Assembly: GCA_031771865.1 (NCBI GenBank)
Contig: JASISA010000022.1
Location: 2,480,001 to 2,544,000, forward strand
Source of the DNA: Nothophaeocryptopus gaeumannii
Lineage: Eukaryota; Ascomycota; Dothideomycetes; Mycosphaerellales; Mycosphaerellaceae
DNA: 64,000 nucleotides
Direction of reading: 5' to 3'
Shown piece by piece: positions 30,245 through 41,839 of the stretch (position 1 is the stretch's first letter; every line of letters starts with the position of its first letter). Under the pieces are notes generated by a model that saw only the letters and a program-made list of their open reading frames with translations, made no database searches and was not told the DNA's origin. The position numbers and the translations under genes are program-made.

Positions 30245-33200
30245 CTACAGATCCCTCTCCCTCTCCCTCTTCCTCAACCTCATCCCTGCCGTCGTCGTCG
30301 AACATCCCGCAGCCGGACAAGTCGTCAACGTAGCCGTAGTAAACACCGTCGTCGTACTAGCCCTGGAGTTCCTACAAACCGTCACAGTAACCGGCTCACC
30401 GGGCTCGCTCGGAACCCTCTCAACCTTCAACAAAGCAATCGTGCGTTGAGAATAACTCGTTGCCGAAATCGAGCTTAGCAACGTGCAGCTGCTCGGACCA
30501 ACGTTAACTGCGACGCAGCCATCGTTGTTATCACAGTTCGCCAGACAGTTGGTGGGCGTGATAATGATGGGTCCTTGCCTACGGGCGAGGGTGCTGTTGG
30601 TTACGGTTGTGTTGGAGAGGGTTGTTCCGCTGTAGGCTGTGTTGCATTGGACGGAGTAGGTGCCACCCGAGGCGTCGGTGTAGTTTTGGTCATTGTAGGC
30701 TGGACAGATGGATTGGACTGGAGTTGGCGATGAGTTGGCGGTGGTGGTGGTTCCTGAGCCTCCACCATATGTTGGGACGTTGGTTGCGCCTCCGGATGTC
30801 AAGGGCGGGCCTGAAGTCGGGCGTACGGATCCTGACGATGGAGCATTGGAGCTTGAGCCTCCGCCGTATGTTAGTGCTTGGGAGGGCACGCTTGATGATC
30901 CTCCACCGTAAGTAGGTGCGTTGGATGGCACGCTCGAGGATCCTCCACTGTAAGTAGGAGCATTCGAGAGCATGCTTGAAGATCCCCCACCATCAGTAGG
31001 AACGTTGGAGGGTGCACTTGAAGCCCCGGCTGAGGACGGAACACTCAGGATTCCGCTGCTCGTTGGAACGTTCGAGGGAGCACTGGAAGAGCCGCCACCG
31101 TATGTAGGAGCATTCGATGGGGCACTAGAAGATCCTCCCCTATATGTCGGTGCTTGTGATGGGGCACTAGATGATCCTCCGCTGTAAGTAGGTGCACTCG
31201 ATGGTGCATTGGATGCAACCTGGGAGGACGACCAGCTTGATGAGCCGCCAGCATACGTAGGAGCGACAGATGGCGTGACCGATCCTGATACTCTAGAAGA
31301 AGGTGAGCTCCCTAGACTTGCTGTCTCTGGGTACGGTGGGGGAAGACCGGGCGATGATGACTGGCTTCCAGTGTTTGATAATGATGGCGAGCTGCTTGGA
31401 GCACTAGACGATCCTCCGCCGTAAGTAGGTGCACCCGATGGTACACTGGATGTTCTCGGCGAAGAAGACCAGCTTGATGGACCTCCGCCATACGTAGGTG
31501 CGCTAGATGGCGTCACTGATCCTGTTGCTCTAGAGAAAGGCGAGCTACCTGGAGATGTTGCCTCTGGGTACGGCGATGGCAGGCCAGGTGGTGATGACTG
31601 GCCCCCAGTGCTTGATGCTGATGGCGAGCTGCTCTGGCCTTCGGTGTTGGAATACACAGGCGGGCTGCTGAGGCCAGCACTTGATGAGCCACCATCTCCT
31701 CGAGAGCTTGTCGTAGACGGACTTGGCACTGGCGTGACCGTGACGGATACATCTCCACTGCCGCTGATCTGAGGCGAGCTGGAGGGAGAGCCACCAAACG
31801 ACGACACTACCGCGAGAGAGGTGCCAGTCGTTGAGTGCGCGGGTGGAGAATTCAGGCTAGGCGTACTCGTCGTCGAAGTGGTGCTGTACGGCCAGGTTGG
31901 TGTGTAGCTTGTCGTAGTAATAACATAGCCTGGCGGCGGCGGAGGATAATAGACCTGCTGAGCTGTGACAGCATTTGGCACTGGAGTGGTTCCAGTAACC
32001 TCGCTGAGCAACGTACAATTGTATCCAATGTAGTTGACAGCCACACAGCCAGTCGTCATATCGCAAGCCGATTGACAAGTACTCACATCAGGCAGCAGGA
32101 CACGCTTGAAGAGATGTCCATGCATGTGGCTCATCAGCTCTAAGAAGTTGATAGCACGACCCTCGATAGGATGTGAAGGCTCGGCATCGGCGTCTCTCTG
32201 CCGTCTGCGGCTGGAATCAGGCGTAGGCGTGGAGCTTGGAGGAACGTAATCGGTCTCGTTCCATGGGTATGGACGTGAGACATCATCATCGGAGATCGTC
32301 GTTCCAGTGTAAGCTTCGCCGCAAGTAACATTATAGGTCTGTCCGCTGTTCGTAGCACAAGTCGAGTTGTGTGCCTCAGAGGAATTGCAAACTTCATCAG
32401 CGTTTCCGGTAGGACATGCTGGTGGCGGAGTGTACACGTAGGTGCTGGTGGAGGTGCTCGATGATGATACTGCCTCAGCTGAAGACATGGACGGTGGCGG
32501 CGTAGTGCTGAATCCGCCTGGTGACGTTGTACTCTGTTGGTTGGCTACTGAGGAAGATAGCTGCGATGCGACTGATGAGAGAGACGATGCAGCCGACGAC
32601 ACTTCGGATGAGGTGCTGGACCAGGGACTAGAAAGTGCCGACGACACCGAGCTGGGTACATTCGAGCTCGTAAGGTCCGCACTGCTGCTCTCGCTCACAA
32701 TGGAGGAGATTGCACTCGATAATGCTGAGGATGCAGATGAGACGACAGAGCTGGTCATACTCTCAGCGGATGATGTTGAGCTCTGTAGCGATGAGACAGT
32801 ATTCGACAGCGCCGAGGAGGCAGACGTGGCCTGCGAGCTAGTCGCACTTCCGACGAAAGATGTTGGGCTCGCGAGAGATGAGACAATGGACGACGTTGAG
32901 CTCTCCAGCGATGAGACGACACTCGACAACGCGGAGGAGACAGAAGAGGCTTGCGAGCTGGTCATACTCCCAGCGGATGATGTTGAGCTCGCGACAGAGG
33001 AGGCAGCTGATGATGTTGAACTCGCGACAGATGAGGCAACGGATGATGTTGAACTCGCGAGCGACGAGACGACACTCGATACGCTTGATAAAGATGACGA
33101 GGACCAGGATGACGAGTCGCTTGGTGCCACGGATGTCGGTGTCGGCGTAGCGTTCTCGCTTGAGATTGAGGATGATGCCGAGGACGCCGATGAGCTTATC

Positions 33201-36200
33201 GAGGAGAGGGCGCTCGAAATGTCCGAAGTAGAGGAGATCGACAGCGCCGAGGAGGTAGACGTGGCCTGCGGGCTAGTCGTACTCCTCACGGACGATGTTG
33301 AGCTCGCGAGATATGAGGCAACGGATAACGCTGAGCTCTGTAGCGAGGAGACAACGCTCGATACGCTTGATGAGGATGATGAGGACCAGGATGAGGACTC
33401 GCTGGGCGTCACGGATGTCGGTGACGGCGTAGCGTTCTCGCTTGAAATTGAGGATGATGCCGAAGACGCCGATGAGCTTATCGAGGAGAGCACGCTCGAA
33501 ATGTGCGAAGTAGAGGAGCTCTGACCTGTCGAGCTCTGACTTGTCGAACTGTGACCTGTTGAACTCTGTCCCGTCGAAATCGGACCCGAGGAGCTTGGGA
33601 TGGATGACGGAGGTGTTGATGTCGGAGTGTAGTAGGTCGAGGAACTGGGGATGGACGTCGGGCTGCTACTGGGCGACGGCGACGTCGTTGTGGTAGTAGT
33701 CGTTGTTTGTGTAGTCTGAGTCGAAGTCGTCGACGTAATTGTAGTTGTAGTTTGCGTAGTCTGAGTAGTAGTCGTGGACGTAGCAGTAGTTCGCGTAGTT
33801 GAAGTGACAGCGAAACCGACTTGTCCAATATTGACCTTGACAACGCCGACCGTCCCAGAGTTTCCAGAACGTGTTGAAAAGTCTCCACGCATGCCATTGT
33901 ATTCTCCCTTGTAGTAGCAGTTTCCCGGTCCAGTTCCAGCAGTGGCACCGTTGATACCCAGCCAAGTGAAGGCCTCACAGGCGGAACTTGCAGAGCAGTA
34001 CTGGAAGCACTCGGTGTATGAGTTGGTCGTGACTGGGGAGGAGACATCGAGAGCGCCTCCGGTAGTGTCACCGCCACAAGCAACGTAGTATGGAACGCCA
34101 TCAGCTCCGTACACTGCGCGGCCGTCGTCTGCAGGGCAGCCCCGGGCAGGGACGGCAGAGAATGTAGCAGTCGCCGAGCTGCTAGTGGAAGAGCTCGAGC
34201 TAGTACTGCTTGTCGTACTACTCGCTGGTAACGAGGTGCTAGACCCGGTAAGAGCAGTGAAAGAGCTCGAGCTGGTACTGCTAGTCGTACTGCTCGCTGG
34301 TGACGAGGTGCTAGAACTGGTACTGCTAGTCGAAGACCCCGTCGGTGTCTGCTTGATGTCAGCATTGGCTCCCCCGAGAAACGGACAGCGGGCACTGAGA
34401 TGGTTTTCAAGTCAAAGTTATCAAGATGAGACACACCACCGAGGAGCCGGTGGAAGAGCCGAGGGTCGCGGAAACTGTAGAGGTAGAGGACCCTGTGCTC
34501 GCGCTGTTAGTACTTGAACTGCTGCTGCTGCTGCTTGTGCTTGTTGGCGAGCTTGTCGATGGCAGTGTTGAAGAAAACGAAACAACGCTGGAAGTCGATG
34601 GAAGCAGATTGCTGGAAGTGCTAGAGCTCGAACTTGAGCTTGCTGAAACAGACGCTGTGCTTGAGGTTGACGAGGGCGAATCGCTCGAGGTTGACGAAAG
34701 CAGGTTGCTGGAAGTTGACGAAAGCAGGCCGGTAGAAGTCGAGCTCGAACTTGATCTAGACGAAACAGATGATGCGCCTGAAGTCGTGGATGAAAGCAAA
34801 GTGCTGGAGCTTGAAGTGGAGCTCGTCGAAACAGCCGCAGTGCTTGTTGAGCTCGAAGTTGACGATGTGGTGCTGCTAGGGAGGGTACTGATAGGGCTCG
34901 AGGAAGCTGACACTGAGGTTGACGTCGAGGGCAGTGTACTGAAGCCACTAGAAATTGAACTCGTGCTGGTCGATACAGACAGCGTACTGAGAGTCGATGA
35001 CAGCAGCGAAGTCGAAGAACTGGAGCTAGAGCTACTAGAACTTGGACTCGAACTTGTCGAAACAGACAGCGTACTGGATGTCGTACTGTATGTCGATGAC
35101 AGCGACGAGGTTGAAGAACTAGAGCTAGAGCTGCTGGAACTTGAACTCGTGCTAGTGGATACAGACAGCGTGCTGGGAGTCGACGGAAGCAGCGAAGTAG
35201 AACTAGAGCTGGAGCTACTAGAACTGGAACTTGAACTTGTCGAAACAGACAGCGTACTGGAGGTTAATGACAGCGACGAAGTTGAAGAACTAGAGCTGAA
35301 GCTGGAGCTGGAGCTTGTCGAAACCGATGCAGGGCCCGAGGTTGACGATGACGTGCTTGAAGAACTCGATGTGGGTGACGACGTGCTGCTAGAGGACAAT
35401 GTACTGGATGATGTGCTGGAAGAACTCAAAGACGACGAAGTGCTTGTAAGGGTAGACGATGTGCTGGTGGAGGGCAAGGTGTTTGTGGAACTGGACGAAG
35501 TGGTGCTGGAGGAAGATGTGCTGGGGAGTGTCGTACTTGGGGAGCTTGTTCCTGTGGTTGAGCTTGTTGATGAGGTTGAAGAACCTGTGATCGCACTGTT
35601 AGTAAGAGAGCTTGTCGAGCTGCTTGAAGAACTCGATGTTGCTATGCTCGAAAATGAAGTGCTCGAAGATGATGATGAAGTCGAGGTAGGTGGGGTGCTG
35701 CTGAGGGACGAGGATGGGCTGGAAGTTGACGGTGAGCTACTAGTGGTCGATCGCGTACTACTAGACGACGTCGTTGATGAAGACCCAGAGGTAGAAGGCG
35801 TACTGCTCGCCAGTGAGCTTGGAGACGAAGACAAGCCCGTTGTACTCGAACTCGTGCTGCCTGATGTACTGATGAATGCACTGCTCGATGTGCTGCTTGA
35901 AATGCTCAATAGGCTGCTTGAGGTGCTCGATAGGCTGCTTGATGTGCTCGATGCAGCACTAGATGAAAGGCTTGATGTACTGCTGGACAAGCTGCTTGAG
36001 GTGCTCGATGCACTATTGGAGAATGTGCTCGACAGGCTGCTTATGGTGCTCGATGCAACACTGGATGAGAGGCTCGATGTGCTACTTGACAAGCTGCTTG
36101 ATAGAGTGCTTGAACTGCTCAATGCACTGCTAGAGGAAGCGCTTGACAGGCTACTTGATGTACTGCTCGATAGGCTGCTCGCACTGCTCGATGCACTACT

Positions 36201-39200
36201 GGATGATGTGCTTGACAGGCTGCTTGATATGCTGCTTGATGTGCTGCTCGATGTACTGCTGGAGGAAGTGCTTGACAGGCTGCTTGATACACTGCTCGAT
36301 GAACCACTTGAACTGCTCAATGTACCGGTAGAGGAAGTACTGGTCAGGGTGCTTGATATACTGCTCGATGAACTGCTTGTACTACTCGATGTAGTGCTGA
36401 AGAGAGTGCTTGATGTACTGCTCAATAGGGTCGAGCTACTGGACGAGGTGCTTCCGGTCGGTGTAAGGCTTGTAGTGAGGCTAGTCGATGAGCTACTAAG
36501 CGTGGAGCTACTCGTCGTAGAGCTACTAGTCGTAGGGCTTGTTTGCGTGGAGCTAGTGATTGATGGAGTACTCGTTGACGTAGAAGTAGAGAATCCAGAC
36601 GAAGTAGCTGTGCTGGAAGCAGGACTCGTTGAGGAACTGCTCGGAGGGCTACTTGACGATGAGCTTGACGATGAGCTGGAAGATGAGCTGGAAGATGAGC
36701 TGGAAGATGAGCTGGAAGATGAGCTGGAAGATGAGCTGGAAGATGAGCTCGAAGATGAGCTGGGAGTCGAACTCGATAAGGCAGACGATGCAGAGCTCGA
36801 AGACGAACTACTAGCAGAACTGGAGGCGGAGCTACTCGCGGCGCTGGACGAAGAGCTACTAGTAGAACTCGACGAGGAGCTGCTACTAGAGGCAGTCGAT
36901 ATAGGGCTGCTAGTAGAGCTGGATGCCGAGCTGCTAGTAGAACTGGATGAGGAGCTGCTGCTAGAAGAGCTGGACGCAGAGCTGCTCGCAGTGCTGGATG
37001 CCGAACTGCTAGTAGAACTCGATAAAGAGCTGCTACTAGAAGAGCTACCAGTAGATGTCGATGAGGAGCTGCTGCTAGAAGTACTTGACGTAGAGCTGCT
37101 CGGAGCGCTGGATGCAGAACTGCTAGCAGAGCTCGACAAAGAGCTGCTACTAGAAGAACTAGATAGAGAGCTGCTGGTTGAGCTCGATGCAGAACTGCTC
37201 GCAGAACTAGTCGAAGAGCTACTCGTCGCGGAACTGGATGCAGAGCTGCTGGCAGAACTGGAGCTGCTTGACAAGCTGCTGCTTGAGAAACTGCTGCTTG
37301 AAGAACTGCTGCTTGAAGAACCGCTGCTTGACGAGCTGCTGCTTAACGAGCTAGACGAGCTACTGCTTGAAGAACTGCTGCTTAACGAGCTAGACGGGCT
37401 GCTGCTGCTTGATGGCGAGGTTGAGCCTTGTGTCGAGCTGTCGGAAGTCGTGCTCGAAAGGGTCGTGGTCGATGACGTCGTCGTAGTAGGGAACGGAGTC
37501 GTTGTAGTAGTTGTCACTGTCGTGATTGAGGGGCTCGTACTTGTAGTAAATGTTGATGTAGATGTCGTGGTTGTGACTGTGGTGCTTTGCGGCGCCGGCC
37601 CGGTTTGAGACGTGGATGAACTACTCAAACTACTGCTTGAACTGCTACTACTTGAGCCGCTGCTGGAACCGGTACTACTAGAGGGTTGAGGTTTGGATGA
37701 GCTACTCGAACTACTGCTGGAGCTGCTGCTGGAGCTGGTACTACTGGAGCTGGTTGTTGCAGTAGAAGTAGTAACAGTAGGGCTCGGTGTCATAGTAGTA
37801 GTTGAGGTAGTCACCGTAGGACTCGGCGTGGAAGTAGTAGTAGTTGTTGTGAGAGTCGTGCTTGTAGTCGATGCCGTCGTTGAGGTCGTTAAGGTTGTCG
37901 ACGTCGTAGAAGCCGTAGAAGTAGTCGTGGATGTTGTCACAGTGGTGGAAAAGGGGGAAGAAGTTGGGGAAGAAGAAGAAGAAGAGGAGGAAGAGGAAGA
38001 GGAAGACTCTGCATCCCAACTGTTAGTAAATGTACTGTCAATGCTCGCTGAAATAGAACGAGGGCGATGGGGGAGACAGTACTACTGCTGGTAGAACTCG
38101 AGCTGACTGAGGATTGGATGGCCGGGGCAGGTCCGGAGCCCCATCGGGCGGTTTGCGCGTAGAAGAAATCCATAAAGGTCGTGGAGGAACTGAAGCCGGC
38201 AGCGGAAGTGGTAGCCCAGTCATGCGTCCAACTGTTGATGCGATAGTGTGTGATGATACCGAGATTGTTACCGCCGAACTGAAATCTTGTGACACCGGTG
38301 CCGACGCTTCCAGTGCCTGCAATGGCTGTGCTGACGTTCTGCGAAGAGTAACCTTGGCGGACAGCCCAGTCCTGTACCCAATGAGGTATCGATGGTAACA
38401 GGTAGCCCCTGCGGAGTCCACCATAGTACGAGATGGTTCCATCGCCAGTGCCGTGAACCTCTACATATGGAATGTAGAGGCGTCCGGGATTGCAAAGTGG
38501 CTGACTGGGTGTATTGACTGGCTCAACAGTATCCGGGTTGCCGCTTGTTTGGTTGGTGTACATCGCAGCAGAATTTCCCGAGAAGACTGAAATGACTGTG
38601 CTGGTGTATGGATCACAAGCAAGGACGTTTGTGAACCCGCCGCCATTGCTGTGGCCGGTGACCCAGATTCGCCCAGTGTCAACGCAGAAATTGTCGGTGA
38701 GGAAAGGAATGAACATTTTCATCATCCCAATGTCGTCGAGACCCTGCAACGACACAGTCTGCGACGTTGGACCGTAGTCTGGGTTGGAGATGAAGCCCTT
38801 GTTTACGCCAGTGACATAGACAGCAATTCCATACGGATTGATGTCGCTGCTTGAGAATAGTGTCTGGGACTCAATGGTCGAAGCGTCTGCACCGTTCCCA
38901 GGAAAGCCAAAGATAAGCGGCGATGCCTTGTTATTTTGGTAGAACTGCGGGATATGAATTCCATAATTACGAGTGAAGCCGTCATTGCCAGTGAAGTTGA
39001 AATATTGCGTTGTTCCGCCAGCGGTCAGGCCAGCCCACAGAGGCTTGTTGCAACCCGTAGATGCGTTGACGGTCCCGGCGTCTGGAGTTGCTGCGTAGTT
39101 TGGATTGGGTGGAATGTATCGGACAACAGTATTGGCGCTGCCGCTGGCCGTAAGGGCGCTTAAACTTGTCTTGAGGTAACAAGAGGTGCCGACCAGAGTC

Positions 39201-41192
39201 GCCACTTTGCATCCGGTAGAGGCATCACACTGTGCCATGCAAGCTGCCAGGTTGGCTGCGCTCACAGTGGCGTACGATCCGGGAGTGCTGTCGTAACCGC
39301 AGTAGACTGTATAGTTGCTGCCACATGGCAATTGGAAGGAAGTCGTGTTGGATGTGCCGGGGCATGCGGGTGACGAGGGCAGAACGGGACCGCCCGAGTT
39401 GCATGCGCTTGATGCTGCAAACGTACCTGTCGATGTGCCCGTGTTGGGAGAGGGAGCGGTCTGTAAAAAGTCAGCATGGCCCAATCCATAAAGCATGCGA
39501 ATGGACAGTACAGTTGTAGTCGTGACAGTGTTTCCGGGCGTGGTGGTCTGAAACTGGTATTAGCGCTGTCGGCCCGTAGTGAACGAGACGCCTCACGGTT
39601 GCCGTCGAAGATTACCCCGGGCAATACTTCAAAGGTCCGTAGCGGAAGAGCGCAGCACATACTGTTGACTGGGAACTTGGAGTTGCTGGCGAGGTGGTCT
39701 AAAAGATACATTAATCAAGCTGTCAAAAGCTCTGGGGGTGTAGACCGTACTGTGGTTGTTGTGCTCAATGCTCCTGGAGTGCTAGTCTAAAGTGATATCA
39801 GCAAGATCGGCAAGAGCTCCGAAAGCGTAGATCGTACTGTGGTAGTTGTGCTCAGTGCTCCTGTAGTGCTAGTCTAAAGAGATATCAGCAATGTCGCCAA
39901 GGGGATTTGAGAGTGTAGATCGTACTGTGGTAGTTGTGGTGAAACCCCCTGTCGGGGTAGTAGTCTAGAAAAGCGTTAACAAGGCATCGAAAAATGGCCC
40001 AAGTTCTCGCCATACTGTCGTTGTGGTAGTAGGGAACTATCTGCGTTAGCATTGAACCCAGAGCTCTCGCTCTCACAGAATCACTTACCCCGCCGGACGG
40101 TGTGGATGTTGTCGTCGTCGTCGTAGCAGGCAAGGTGCTGTACACAGGTGACGAATACTGCGACGAGAGAGTTGCTGCCAACCCTAATCTGGTAGCGAGA
40201 TTCACCAATGCCCTTCCGTTACCAACAGCATTCCAGGCATTGGTATTGTTCCTTGAGAGACGTCAGTAAAGGTTGAGAGTGATTCACTTATGTGAGACGG
40301 ACTTGTAATAACAAAAACCATTGCCGGCTGTGTTGTCGAGAGGCTCACCACCTCCACTTCCGTAGGTATAGGTGACCAGGTTGCAAGTACCTTGGGCATT
40401 GCAACCAGAAAAGCAGTCAGTCATGGCACCAGCGTTCGTGTTACCTCCAATAGCATAGGCGCCATTAACATCGAAGCCGCATCTGTACACAGTCAGCAGG
40501 GCTCAAGATCAGGAACAGCACAAGGGTTGTCTTACTGGACTTGCCAAAGATAGCCTTGAGTGTCGGTGTAGTAAGATCCATTGTAGTAAGGGCACTGCGA
40601 GACAGTCAATATACGAGCCGCGCCATGAGCTCTGCAAATCATACCGGCAGTTGCGGCGTTCCTGGACTGATCAAGTCTGCAGCGGCGTAGTTTGATGCAT
40701 TCATGTAGTAGTAGCCCATGTCAGCTCGGATGTAACATTTTCCAGATCCAGTCTTTGCGCCTGTTCACGAATCAGCACTCATCATCGACGATCAATACCG
40801 AGGCAGGACTTACCGGAGACAGTGCCCTGGAAATAGAAACCTTTACACAGTGGCGCCTTATCGCAGTACTTGAAGCAAGCGTACATGCCCTGCGAGTTGG
40901 TTCCAACACCTGTGGCATAGGTGTACACAAATCCAGTATTGTCCTGCTGACAACGAACACCCCAAGTAGCGCCATAGAAGTCGTTGTAGGTTCCGTTCAT
41001 GCCAGCCGGATTGGCAAGACCGCTCGTACAGCCCTGTTGAGCCGCAGCATTTGTCGCGGCAGAAATATTCCATGTTTGGGTCGGTGTATCGAATGCTTGA
41101 TAGTGGTATTGTGAGTATTGTGCGCTGACTGTCGCGCTCAGTGCGAGGAGGACACCCGCAGTGCTGCGGATGCGCGAAGAGATTCGCATCAT
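30245..41192 (-). CDS. Giant secreted modular protein: PAN-like domains, esterase, Ser/Thr stalk
   Basis: Read as one gene of 14 exons and about 3,400 codons. Start ATG 41192 opens a signal peptide (SSRIRSTAGVLLALSATVSA). Exons: 41192-40814, 40760-40645, 40594-40536, 40482 to 40303 (or 40288), 40251-40089, six micro-exons in 40036-39512, 39460-38083, 38008 to about 34,436, and about 34,395-30245. Phases agree at every join except the last, which is unresolved. Modules: two Cys-rich PAN/apple-like domains; Thr-rich micro-exon linker; a third PAN-like domain; an alpha/beta hydrolase like feruloyl esterase/PHB depolymerase (nucleophile GHSNGGGF, Asp in HGTGDGTIS, His in WTHDWA); a Ser/Thr stalk of over 1,000 residues; then three Cys modules split by Ser/Thr and Gly-Ser repeats. 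It ends KRERERDL with no hydrophobic GPI signal. Several separate genes are the alternative. Confidence 0.6.
30850..31510 (-). repeat. 42-bp coding tandem repeats (APTYGGGSSSxPSx)
   Basis: Within the last exon of the giant gene a 14-residue unit, consensus APTYGGGSSSAPSN, recurs many times with point changes, forming a Gly/Ser/Tyr-rich linker between the second and third C-terminal cysteine modules. Variable copy number between strains would be expected of such repeats. Confidence 0.75.
36648..36761 (-). repeat. 12-bp minisatellite coding 38 consecutive serines
   Basis: On the plus strand gatgagctggaa repeats in tandem; on the coding strand it is read as TCA, TCT, TCC and AGC codons, giving an unbroken run of 38 serines bounded by prolines. 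It is the purest part of the stalk and is likely to be length-polymorphic. Confidence 0.8.
39512..40036 (-). other. Tandem micro-exon array (six phase-0 exons of 21-39 bp)
   Basis: Exons at 40036-40016 (21 bp), 39964-39926 (39), 39873-39838, 39786-39751, 39698-39663 and 39547-39512 (36 each). Introns between the first five are 51-52 bp; the one before the last exon is 115 bp. Three introns share donor GTACGATCTAC or GTACGGTCTAC and end CTTTAG or TTTTAG, and exons repeat the pattern T-S-T-x-G-A-L-S-T-T-T-T. The exon-intron unit itself has been duplicated. All exons are multiples of three in phase 0. Confidence 0.75.
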
Positions 41193-41839
41193 CTCGGGTA
41201 GTAGGGGCGATCTCTCGTGCGAACGTAAGTGAATCCCAAAGGTAAGGTGGGAGACGGGACAGAGACGAGACGAGTTTCGTGAAGAGCGACACTCACCGGA
41301 TGTCTGGGTAGTTATTGGGGCATTGTGTTTGAGCATATCAACACGCCTTCACAACACGACCCGCATTCCAGTCATCTTACAGCGAGCCAGGCTCTGTATG
41401 TTCCAGGTAGGCGCCTCGTCGCTGGGAGCTCTCGCCACGGCATACATTCTGTATATAGTCGCATATACAGAGCATTCTGTATCATCTTCGAGAACCTTAA
41501 TGAGCAACTGATGTCTTTGAGGGCGTGCGAAGTCTTTTCAATGTGGGTATCGGCCAATGTTGTGGCCAGCGCGTAGGCGACTCGTTGCTATTATCAGTAC
41601 ATTCCAGCTACTCAGCGGGCACGTGGTTTGACTCTCTTCACAGCAAATCCGTTACCGAGAGAATGTCCGGCAGATGATCGGCAGCACTCTCAGGTCCGCA
41701 ATGGTGGAAGACAGGAGGTTGATCATGTGAAGTCGGGACAAGCGTGAAGTCGAGGTCAAAGGAGAACGTCCATGTGGCCCGTGCAATCACGCTTCCTTGC
41801 ACGAGTCTTTTGCATTGCAGATCGCGATGTGCTTGCAGA
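41193..41839. other. Divergent intergenic region
   Basis: Separates the giant secreted-protein gene (minus) from the SET-domain gene (plus) and must hold both promoters. Small ORFs lack domains. An inexact repeat of catatac/tatatag words around 41,440-41,480 is the only visible structure. Confidence 0.5.

Noticed and set aside
32442..33524. Plus-strand ORF of 360 codons (acidic)
   Set aside because: Antisense shadow of the Ser-rich part of the giant gene's last exon; same low-complexity mirror effect.
33478..34434. Minus-strand ORF of 318 codons in another frame over the giant gene
   Set aside because: Overlaps the frame that encodes the cysteine module CPADDG...CYYKGEYNG; composition Arg/Leu/Pro typical of a shifted Ser-repeat frame.
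34426..37608. Plus-strand ORF of 1,060 codons rich in Glu/Leu/Asp
   Set aside because: It is the exact antisense of the Ser/Thr stalk, low complexity throughout and without any domain; the opposite strand joins in phase to exons with signal peptide and folded modules.
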